Positions 35,515 through 46,700 of a DNA stretch of 64,000 bases are shown in pieces (within the stretch, counting starts at the first letter, position 1; every line of letters begins with the position of its first letter). Origin of the DNA: Bactericera cockerelli (Eukaryota; Arthropoda; Insecta; Hemiptera; Triozidae); assembly GCA_024516035.1 (NCBI GenBank), contig CM044965.1, positions 28,162,187-28,226,186 on the forward strand, read 5' to 3'. The position numbers and the translations under genes were made by a program. The notes under the pieces were generated by a model, which saw only the letters and a program-made list of their open reading frames with translations, was not told where the DNA came from and did not search any database.

Positions 35515-35815
35515 TTTATTTGAGTTTGTGACCACATAATACGACTTTGAGGGTTAGAAGGTAGGAAATGCTTCGAGCATTAACCTCGCTTAGTGGTTAC
35601 CTTTTTTTTTTTTTTTTTTTAAGCTTTATTAGGAGGACAAACAGGCAACAGTATAAAATTAAGAAAAGAAAGAAAGAAAAAACAAAAAAATGACAAAATA
35701 AATAAGTAAAAAAGAAAAGAAAAGAACAATAATGTCCTACCTAAAGGGCGGGGTTATTGCCTGTGGCAATCTCTTCCACCCAACCCTTACCTTCTACAAA
35801 AGAGTATTATTATAT
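35515..35815. repeat. SINE A fragment interrupted by a poly(A) retroposon
   Basis: SINE A body (TTTGAGTTTGTGACCACATA, AACCTCGCTTAGTGGTTACC) is broken at 35602 by a minus-strand retroposon whose T-run is at 35603-35620. That retroposon carries AAGCTTTATTAGGAGGAC and AAGGGCGGGGTTATTGCC. The SINE end resumes near 35795 (AAAAGAGTATTATTAT). Confidence 0.5.
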
Positions 35816-36038
35816 TGCTGATAGAACACAGGTAATGACGTCATCTCGTGCACGTATCTGGATTCTTACCTTCGGTAGTGGAGTTTGTAAAGGTACTGTT
35901 TCCCTACGTGGCTCTCTGCTGCATCTACAACTGGGGACCCAGGAACCAACGCTTGCGAGGACAAAGCCCAGGACATGCATTTAGGGGAGTAGTCTTTATA
36001 CTATGTACATATTATGTATCCTACAGCCTATAGGTAGT

Positions 36039-36220
36039 CGATCTCCGTGGCTCAATGGTTAAAAGCATTGGATACTGACCCGGAGGTTGCGGGTTCGAAT
36101 CTTGGCCGGAGCAGATTATTCTGAAAGGTTTTCCGTTTCCGGAATAGCATGGATGTAAAGAGGTAAAGTGCCCTGAAGTAGTGCGAAAGCGGTTCCAGGC
36201 CACAATTATCTCTTTTTAAA
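36039..36220 (+). repeat. tRNA-headed SINE, family C
   Basis: Head TCCGTGGCTCAATGGTTAAA with GGTTGCGGGTTCGAATC, and the body matches the copy at 6813. Confidence 0.7.
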
Positions 36221-36448
36221 GCAGCTTCATGAACTAAAAAAAATCTTGAAAAGCTAACCATTCTGCCCGCGGAAGAAGAAGATAAAAGATAGACCTAGCG
36301 GGGCCCCTAAAATTTTCAACTATCGAAGTAGACCCAGTTCTTTGTCTTTAACAAAACTTAACCAAAAAAACATAATTATGTGTCTTTCCGCTTAGACAGA
36401 ATCACCTTGTTGGTCGAAATACTACTACTGCCGTTTCTACATTCAATG

Positions 36449-36650
36449 ACTTTGTCATTGTCTGGTAATCCAGGTGGCCTATCGATCCGTTGGTTCGAAT
36501 CACACACAGTGCATGAACTTTTCCTCATTAATTTGAGTTTGTGACCACATAATAATAACACTCTGAGGTTTAGATGGAAAAAGTGCTTTTGGCATTAACC
36601 TCGCCTGGTGGTTACCTTTTACTAGAGAGTGTTCTTGTCTTATTATTAAA
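36449..36650 (+). repeat. tRNA-headed SINE, family A (head partly lost)
   Basis: It begins inside the head (GTCTGGTAATCCAGGTGGC), has GTTGGTTCGAATCACAC, and continues with the body through AACCTCGCCTGGTGGTTACC to a TTATTATT tail. Confidence 0.65.
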
Positions 36651-36710
36651 TATGCTGTGTCAGATATTGGAACTCGTTATAGAGCAGTTAGTTGATTGAA
36701 TTTATTTTAA

Positions 36711-36716
36711 TTTCTC
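36711..36716 (-). terminator. Candidate poly(A) signal of beta-glucuronidase
   Basis: AATAAA on the minus strand about 1 kb after the stop and about 340 bases after the end of the in-frame extension. No nearer canonical signal found. Confidence 0.35.
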
Positions 36717-37055
36717 TCTAAGCAAAAATCAGATTTGGACAAGCTGCGGTTCATTCTACTGCATTGTCCGTTGAGTTTAGCGAGAGAAAAAATGTAGGGA
36801 AAAAGGTGAAATTTTATCTTTTATATATTTTTTAAAAAATGTTCTATAACAAGTTCATAATATCTATTTAATACAAGAATCTATTAATGAAAAATAGAGA
36901 AAAGAATTGACGAAACACAGTTTAAATTAATTTTGACTAATACTTTCGTGTAATGACAATACATGTCGATAGTTTAATATTACATAGGAAGGTAAATAAG
37001 TACCTTGTTAAATTGAGAGAAGTACATTTTTGATAAATAAGTTTTACAAGAATTA

Positions 37056-37748
37056 GTAACTATTTAGCTTTTTTTTTTGAGATTTACATAACAGATATTT
37101 ACTGAACTTAAATATTGCCCATGGCTCTAGTTTTAGTTCTTCTAAAACATCAACAGTGTCATGGTTTTCTAGTGAGACTAGTTCTTCCAGAACATCAACA
37201 GTGTCATGGTTTTCTAGTAAGACTAGTTCTTCCAGAACATCAACAGTGTCATGGTTTTCTAGTAAGACTAGTTCTTCCAGAACATCAACAGTGTCATGGT
37301 TTTCTAGTGAGACTAGTTCTTCCAGAACATCAACAGTGTCATGGTTTTCTAGTGAGACTAGTTCTTCCAGAACATCAACAGTGTCATGGTTTTCTAGTGG
37401 GACTAGTTCTTCCAGAACATCAACAGTGTCATGGTTTTCTAGTAAGACTAGTTCTTCCAGAACATCAAAAGTGTCATGGTTTTCTAGTGAGACTAGTTCT
37501 TCCAGAACATCAACAGTGTCATGGTTTTCTAGTGAGACTAGTTCTTCCAGAACATCAACAGTGTCATGGTTTTCTAGTGAGACTAGTTCTTCCAGAACAT
37601 CAGCAGTGTCATGGTTTTCTAGTGAGACTAGTTCTTCCAGAACATCAACAGTGTCATGGTTTTCTAGTGAGACTAGTTCTTCCAGAACATCAACAGTGTC
37701 ATGGATTTCTAGTGAGACTTCCAGTTCATCAACAGTCTTGTGGTGAGA
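37056..37748 (-). repeat. 45-bp tandem repeat open in frame after the beta-glucuronidase stop
   Basis: About 13 units of 45 bp (37118-37735) follow the TGA at 37749. The minus-strand reading frame of the enzyme continues with no further stop for 231 codons to TAA at 37053-37055. It encodes an acidic 15-residue repeat HDTVDVLEELVSLEN. It is annotated as 3' UTR repeat; translation would need readthrough or splicing around the stop. Two plus-strand frames are also open only because the unit length is divisible by three. Confidence 0.8.
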
Positions 37749-40700
37749 TCAAAGTTCGTTGTGCGCCACATTGGCAGCGTACGGTATCGTGTCATTGGGC
37801 ACTGGAGTTCTGTCCAAGTATCCACTGAGTAGCCTGGAATGAGGAACACGTGATTATTTTCATTATGATACCTTTTGATTCATTTCGCTACAAAATACAG
37901 TCGAACATGTATACAACACGGATAAAAAATCTTCATTTTTCTAGTACTCATCATTTAGGAATAGAACTTGTATAATAGAACTCAAAGGACCGGAATTTTT
38001 TCTCTTATATCCAGATTACTTTTAAGCCTTATCGAGAGGTAAATCTGTATTTTATCGACTGAATCGACTGTATTTTTTTACTTGGAAATATTGACCACAT
38101 AGTTGGACTGTAATTAGTCTGGCTGGGGGACGTTAAACGGGGAGAAGACCAGTGTCTCGCTAGAGGACTATAAACAGGGAACAGACTAGCCGACCCTTAC
38201 AAGCCAGGCTATCTTGCAGTTTCCTAAGGGTTTAATGGCTTATAAAGAAAAGTCCAAGTCCTCATGATGGTTGATCGCACATAGAAATATGTGGTTCAGG
38301 ACGAGCCAACTTTGAAATGAAGTTGGCTGGAGACCATCACTCACCCTCCAGCTGTAGCCAAGCTGGCTACAACAATAACAACATATTATTTATTATTATT
38401 ACCTACCCGTAAGTGTGAAAGCAAACGAATTCCGCAAACCGAATCATAGGACAGAACCGGTACGGGAACAGAATACTCATGGTGTGGCCGAATGGTTGTG
38501 GCTACAACAACAACAACAACAATAACAACAACTGTAATTAGTTTGCTTACCAGTAGCGTCGCCGCACATGATGAGCTGAGGATTTGGGCTGCCGACTCCT
38601 GGTGAAGATGCCTTTCCTGTTTCCTCCTACCCTGGTGGTCGCTGGAAACAATAGAGAAATAACATAAATAATTTTTGTCCAGGTATGTTCTGATATTCAT
38701 GTACATCTAATACAACTTCTCACTTTTCTGTTTATACTGATTATGATTATAATCTTTCTCTTTTTCTAGTACTTTGCCTTCTCTCAAACTTACTGCTGGA
38801 ATAATGTGACTCATTGGCATGCGCGGATATAGCCCTCTTGTACTGGGGGGGCACAATCGCATATACCTAACTAGTGGGTTCCACCCGCCGCTTCGCAAGC
38901 CTATCACACACACCACACTACACACCCACCACACCACACCACACACACACCACACACACACCACGCACCCAACACACACACACACCAAGCACCCAACACA
39001 CACACAACACACACCCACCACACACACACACCACGCACCCAACACACACACACCACGCACCCACCACACACACACCACGCACCCAACACACACACATACA
39101 AACACAACACCACCACCACCACACACACACATCACACACACACACCACACACACACTCACACAAATTGCAATATTTTTCGTGTCACCCATCCATTTCTTG
39201 TCCTTAATGGACCTCAAGAATGGCTCATCAGAATTTCGCGATCAATATGTCAAATGAAGACTACAACCCTTGCAAAAACATTCTCGCTTTGAGTTGATAG
39301 TTCGTCACGACATATTTCGAGAAAAAATGTCAGCCAGGTCAAAAAACGTAAATACATTTTGTTTACCCATCCATTTTATGTCCTTACTCAACGTAGCTCA
39401 AGAACCGGTCATCAGAATTTCGTGATTGATATCTCAAATGAAAACTTGAACCCTTGCTTAAAACTTTCTATTTTTGAGTTGATACGCCGCCGCCGTGGGC
39501 GCCGTCACGACAAATTTTGAGAGAAAAAAAATGTCATTTCCGTCGAAAAATGTGATTTTTTTGTGTCACCCATCCATTTTTTGTCCTTACCCCGTTTAGC
39601 TGAACCCTAGACTCCCTAGAGATATATTTCCTGGTCCAAATGGGCCTATAGATAAAATTTCAGGTTTCTCGGACAATCTGTGTGGATTTGACAACTTTAT
39701 TATTTGGTTATTTCTTATTGGTCTTAGAATTGTGAATTATTTTGGGTCCCGTGCACCCCTAACTTATTGAGATTTTTTTTACGGGAGTAGTCTTAGAATT
39801 GGGAATTATTTTGATCCCGTGCCCCTCTAACTTATTGAGATTTTTTTTACGGGATGAGTCTTAGAATTGGGAATTATTTTGGGGCCCGTGCCCCCCTAAC
39901 TTATTGAGATCTTCTTTTTAACGGGATTAGTCTTAGAATTGGGAATTATTTTGGGGCCCGTGCACCCTTAACTTATTGAGATCTTTTTTTTAACGGGATT
40001 AGTCTTAGAATTGGGAATTATTTTGGGGCCTGTGCCCCCCTAACTCATTGAGATTTTTTTTTACGGGATTAGTCTTAGAATTGGGAATTATTTTGGGACC
40101 CGTGCACCCTTAACTTATTCAGATCTTTTTTTTTACGGGATTAGTCTTAGAATTGGGAATTATTTTGGGGCCCGTGCACCCTTAACTTATTCAGATTTTT
40201 TTTTTACGGGATTAGTCTTAGAATTGGGAATTATTTTGGGGCCCGTGCACCCTTAACTTATTGAGATCTTTTTTTTAACGGGATTAGTCTTAGAATTGGG
40301 AATTATTTTGGGCCCTGTGCCCCCCTAACTCATTGAGATTTTTTTTTACGGGATTAGTCTTAGAATTGGGAATTATTTTGGGACCCGTGCACCCTTAACT
40401 TATTCAGATCTTTTTTTTTTTACGGGATTAGTCTTAGAATTGGGAATTATTTTGGGGCCCGTGCACCCTTAACTTATTCAGATCTTTTTTTTTTACGGGA
40501 TTAGTCTTAGAATTGGGAATTATTTTGGGCCCGTGCCCCCCTAACTCATTGAGATCTTTTTTTTTACGGGATTAGGTATAATAAAATTTGAGAAACACCA
40601 CTTACCGAAAAAATCTGGGGGGACACGTGCCCCCCGTGCCCCCCCCTATATCCGCGCATGCTCATTGGTCCTAATTCGGTAGTATAAATAAGGCAATATT

Positions 40701-43700
40701 ATTATTATTGCACTTAGGTATTTCCTCTCGAGCATCTGAAGCACCCCCGAGAGGGTGTTACACCAGGAGCGGGCTCATGATCAAGTCTCCTGGTGTTCTT
40801 CTGTTCACAATGTGGGGAGGATATTAGCTGGTGGACTTGATTGTCCACCGTATTCTCTCCCGTGGCCATTCCCTTTGGTGGTTCCATCATTAATCTGATG
40901 AGAAAAACACTTTTGGGCTTTTGGAATGGTTCCAAACGGCCACTTTTGCACATTGTGAACTGTGCTCACAGAAATCGTTTTAGTTAGGACATTTATGTTT
41001 TCAAATATTTTCTATTCTTTTTCATTTTTATTGTATATATTGTTTTTTTGATTTTTCACTGTTAAAATTATTATTTATATGTACATAATGTCCTTTTGTA
41101 TCTAATAAAGAATTATATAATAATAATAATAATAAATCGTCTCTATGAGACTTTCGACCTGAGAGGGCTGATTGCAGATGTTTCTGTCTGGGTGTTATTA
41201 TTATTGATAAAAGTTAGCGGGAAGTAGGCAAAAATAATAAAACAAAATACATATAAACTCTGTTTCGTGTTAATATAGGCCTGTTGGCGAGTGCTACTTG
41301 ATTATACTCACTTTGCGCGGTTTTGAAGTCCGCGAAGTTCCAGATCATCTCCCCGATGAAGAAGTTTTTCTTCCGCAGATTATCAAAAGCCTTGAAGTGC
41401 TCCGACAGCATTTCGATTTGAAATTCTTCCGACCATACGTAGGACGGATACTGTCGACAAACGAAAATAAATTATTATTATCAACTTGGGGTTTACGTCC
41501 CATTCAACTACTATTGTCATCTCAAGACGGGGGAAATTCACACACTTGCTGCCCACATTTACCTCACCCAGCCTGGGTTGGCCAGCATCACGAACTCTTC
41601 ACCTCGCAGGAGAGGGGTTCCAAAAAGTTCAAGATATCAAAAAATGATCAGAGTGAACTCTTATTGTTTCTTTATTCCAAGAAAATGTTGTTCTCTAACT
41701 TTTTTGTATCTTTAACCAATTCAAAGAAGCGGCCCTTGCGGCCGATTTTTGCGGCCCTGCGACGGATTTCAGCCAATAGTCCGATAGTCTAGTTCTGTTA
41801 TACTTACAATGTGTAGCCCAGTCATATACTTACAATGTGTAGCTCAGTCATATACTTACAATGTGTAGCCCAGTCATATACTTACAATGTGTAGTCCAGT
41901 CATATACTTACAGTGTGTAGCCCAGTCATATACTTACAATGTGTAGCCCAGTCATATACTTACAATGTGTAGTCCAGTCATATACTTACAATGTGTAGTC
42001 CAGTCATATACTTACAACGTGTAGCCCAGTCATATACTTACAATGTGTAGCCCAGTCATATACTTACAATGTGTAGCCCAGTCATATACTTACAATGTGT
42101 AGTACAGTCATATACTTACAATGTGTAGCCCAGTCATATACTTACAATGTCTAGCCCAGTCATATACTTACAATGTGTAGCCCAGTCATATACTTACAAT
42201 GTGTAGCCCAGTCATATACTTACAATGTGTAGCCCAGTCATATACTTACAATGTGTAGTACAGTCATATACTTACAATGTGTAGCCCAGTCATATACTTA
42301 CAATGTCTAGCCCAGTCATATACTTACAATGTGTAGCCCAGTCATATACTTACAATGTGTAGCCCAGTCATATACTTACAATGTGTAGCCCAGTCATATA
42401 CTTACAATGTGTAGTACAGTCATATACTTACAATGTGTAGCCCAGTCATATACTTATAATGTCTAGCCCAGTCATATACTTACAATGTGTAGCCCAGTCA
42501 TATACTTACAATGTGTAGCCCAGTCATATACTTACAATGTGTAGTCCAGTCATATACTTACAATGTGTAGCCCAGTCATATACTTACAATGTGTAGCCCA
42601 GTCATATACTTACAATGTGTAGCCCAGTCATATACTTACAATGTGTAGCCCAGTCATATACTTACAATGTGTAGCCCAGTCATATACTTACAATGTGTAG
42701 CCCAGTCATATACTTACAATGTGTAGCCCAGTCATATACTTACAATGTGTAGCCCAGTCATATACTTACAATGTGTAGCCCAGTCATATACTTACAATGT
42801 GTAGCCCAGTCATATACTTACAATGTGTAGCCCAGTCATATACTTACAATGTGTAGCCCAGTCAGATACTTACAATGTGTAGCCCAGTCATATACTTACA
42901 ATGTGTAGCCCAGTCATATACTTACAATGTGTAGCCCAGTCATATACTTACAATGTGTAGTACAGTCATATACTTACAATGTGTAGCCCAGTCATATACT
43001 TACAATGTCTAGCCCAGTCATATACTTACAATGTGTAGCCCAGTCATATACTTACAATGTGTAGCCCAGTCATATACTTACAATGTGTAGTCCAGTCATA
43101 TACTTACAATGTGTAGCCCAGTCATATACTTACAATGTGTAGCCCAGTCATATACTTACAATGTGTAGCCCAGTCATATACTTACAATGTGTAGCCCAGT
43201 CATATACTTACAATGTGTAGCCCAGTCATATACTTACAATGTGTAGCCCAGTCATATACTTACAATGTGTAGCCCAGTCATATACTTACAATGTGTAGCC
43301 CAGTCATATACTTACAATGTGTAGCCCAGTCATATACTTACAATGTGTAGCCCAGTCATATACTTACAATGTGTAGCCCAGTCATATACTTACAATGTGT
43401 AGCCCAGTCACATACTTACAATGTGTAGCCCAGTCATATACTTACAATGTCTAGCCCAGTCATATACTTACAACGTGTAGCCCAGTCATATACTTACAAT
43501 GTGTAGCCCAGTCATATACTTACAATGTGTAGCCCAGTCATATACTTACAATGTGTAGCCCAGTCATATACTTACAATGTGTAGTACAGTCATATACTTA
43601 CAATGTGTAGCCCAGTCATATACTTACAATGTGTAGCCCAGTCATATACTTACAATGTGTAGCCCAGTCATATATTTTTTTTTTTAAATGTTTTTTTTAT

Positions 43701-46700
43701 TTTTATTAAATATAAAAAACTTGTCCCAGGGACCGTCCTTACAATGTGTAGCCCAGTCATGGTGTCCGCCCCATACTCGCTCATATACACGGGCTTGTTG
43801 TGCTTCTTGAACCACTTCTCCGCCTCCTCCTCCACTCGTAGCCGGATAGTTTCCGTGTGGCCCGGGTTAGCGTACCACGAGTTGTACCGGTTAAACCCGA
43901 TGATGTCCAGGAACTGACCCTGGGGAGGTGAGAGAAGAATAATAAGAATAACTTTTATTTGGTATTTTCACGACGAGAGCATTCCAATGGTCAATACAAA
44001 ACAAAAAAAAAGTACAAAGAATTTGAGATACACGATCAGCACAATCGTGAAACAACTACCTATATTTATCTAGGTTAGAATTTAGGGTTAGGGTTAGCAA
44101 AAAATAGATGATAATATTATAGATATATTCTTGCTATTCTTTCTTACACCCTTTGGTGGACAAAGTGAATTTTAAGGTTATAAAGTTATCATATTTGTGT
44201 TAATCATTTTCGTGATATCACAACTACTCAAACTAGCTTTGCTGAATCCACGCTGAAACCAGGACTTGAACCACCAACTTCCAGGTTACAAGTCCGCCGC
44301 CTTATCGATAGAGATACTAAGGTTGATTACAAAGTGAATTTTACTGGCAATATGTCAACTCACCAACTACACAAACATCTGCCAGCGTCGATGGCGCGTT
44401 GAATGCACCGATTCTCGTAGGATCACCGAAGTTAAGCAACGTCCAGCTTCATTTGTGATGCTGCCATTCCGGCCCAAACCAGGTTGGGTGAGATTAATAT
44501 GTGGGCAGCAGGTATGTGAGTTTCCTTTAAATGGAGGGTAACATCCCCGTCGTGATATAAGGTTGGACTTGGAGTGTCTTGGACTTGGAGTAACATCCCC
44601 GTCGTGATATGACCATGCACTTGAAAGCGACGTCAAACCCAAACTAAAAAATAAACATGTGTGCTGACTCACCAGCTGATCCTGATCCACTCCGACAGCA
44701 ATGGCGGCCGTGTAAGGCCGGGACGCGTCTAAGCCTCGCACGAAGCTCAGAATGGACCTGCATAGGAGAGAGAGAGAGAGATGGAGAGAGAGAGAGAGCT
44801 ATAGATCAGCAAGAGAAGAGATACCAACACCGGGAGGAGGAGACAGATAAATTATTGGAAGGGCTGTTTGTACTACCACCATCTTTGATTAAGGAATTAA
44901 TAGACTTATTTGTTAAATCAGAGGACTTTAGTCTGTTTTTTTGGTATTGTTTTAAAGGAAAGTAATGCTCAAGTCCGAACTTGTGATGTCGATTTAGCCT
45001 ATTAATTTTGCCCTCTGTTTCGTTATTTGGTTTGTCTTTGTAAGTAGCATACAAAATCATCAGAATAACTAGTAGTTTTGTGAACTGTAGACCTCACTCT
45101 AATTCCCCAATCAAATTAAAAATATCAAATCAAGAATAGGGTCCCTCGTTCCAGAAAGCACTCTCACTCTCATAATCCCCAAATCTCCCTTTCAACCTTT
45201 GTGTATCATATTTATGTATTTGAAAATAATTTATGTTTTTTACAATGTCATTGTGTTAGGAAACAAAACAGACATGTTTCTAAAGAATGCCAGATTTCCA
45301 CCGGAGAAAATCGTTCGCACTCTGTACGTTATATGATGATAGAATTGGGGCTTATAAGAGTGAGAGTGGTTTTTTAGAATGAGTGCCAAGACCAGGACTG
45401 CAAAGATCATTTAATTCCCCACCTCTCCAACTCTCACAAAAGTAGGAGAGGAATCATTTGAAAATTAATTAGTATTAGTTAATTAATAATGTATTATTCA
45501 GGATAAGTAGTAAATGAGAAGTTGAGATAGTTGAGTCAGCAATTTTTGAAGAGCAAAGTTCATAGAATTGAAAGGAAGAATAAATGTTTTGTTGACTAAG
45601 ATAAGACAAACACTTATAATTCAGCAGGCCAATGAACCATTGAGCAAGAGAGTACTATGATAGTTAGAAAATTGTAAAAGTTGAGTCAGGCTGAAGATTC
45701 TCAGTTTTTGGTCGAGTCAGCAGAATTTAAATCAGCAGAACAGTACAGGAAAGAGTCAATCTCAAGAAATAGAGGCGGCACGTGCAATCATATTAGTAAT
45801 GTTCAGTCTGCAAAGAGAAGTATGTAGGTTTGTAGGTACCTATATTCAGTCAGCAGAGAGGGGTGTATTTAGTGAGTGGAAGATGGGTTTTTTAAAGAGA
45901 GAATTCGAGGAGATTTTAATGAAAGTAATATTTTTATCTTTTACATCTACGTATTTGTTTTTTTTTTTTTAATTGAAAATTTGTGTATTTTTAACAGACG
46001 CTAGACGTTTAGAGGTTCACTCTATGACCAGTTCTATCAATAAATGACACGGGCTGATTTGACGAATCCTTTTGGACCTAGCGTTTCCAATCCGAGTTTC
46101 GTAATCAAACCGAGATTTCATAAAATTGATAGAAGCGGCCATGAGACTTCATTACAAATCTCCGCTTCATCAGAAACCGGTCAACCGCTCATCACTCTAC
46201 CGCTGACTGATCACCGGTGACGGCCTTACCGCTTTCTCAATGGCCACGTTATAGTTGAGCGAGGCAGTCAAGGGTCGAGTCGAGTCCAGGTATCGGGCAA
46301 ACTTTGTGACTGATCTGTTAGAACAGGTTGGGTGAGAAGGGTGCAGTTTCTCTTTAGTTCACAAGAAGTTGTGTTTATTTGTTTTGTGGATTTCATTAGT
46401 GTTTTGTGATTGGAATTGGAACAGGTTGTGTTGAGGAAAGAAAAAAAATAAAGCCAATCCAAATAAAATGTGTTTTGGCACTGGAAATTTACTTTTAACA
46501 AAATGAAATTGTATAAGCCTAAAGAAGAACTTATAATTAAACCCAATTTTGGCAAAATAAACTAGGCAAAATAAATAACATCAAAATTACTTAAAACACT
46601 TGCCTTTTTTTTACTCTATTTTTATATTTAAATGGCCATTTTGCCAGTTACGTTGTTGTCAGCATTTCATTATTTTCTTTAATTTCGCTTTTATTCACAA

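Noticed and set aside
38707..39292. Cys-rich and His/Thr-rich frames
   Set aside because: Translation of a CA/TG-rich repeat inside a transposon.
41800..43675. A CRISPR-like regular array
   Set aside because: The repeat is head-to-tail with no unique spacers, and the host is a eukaryote; it is a minisatellite.
44085..44100. Telomere-like TTAGGG repeats
   Set aside because: Only about two units (TTTAGGGTTAGGGTTAG); too short to be telomeric.
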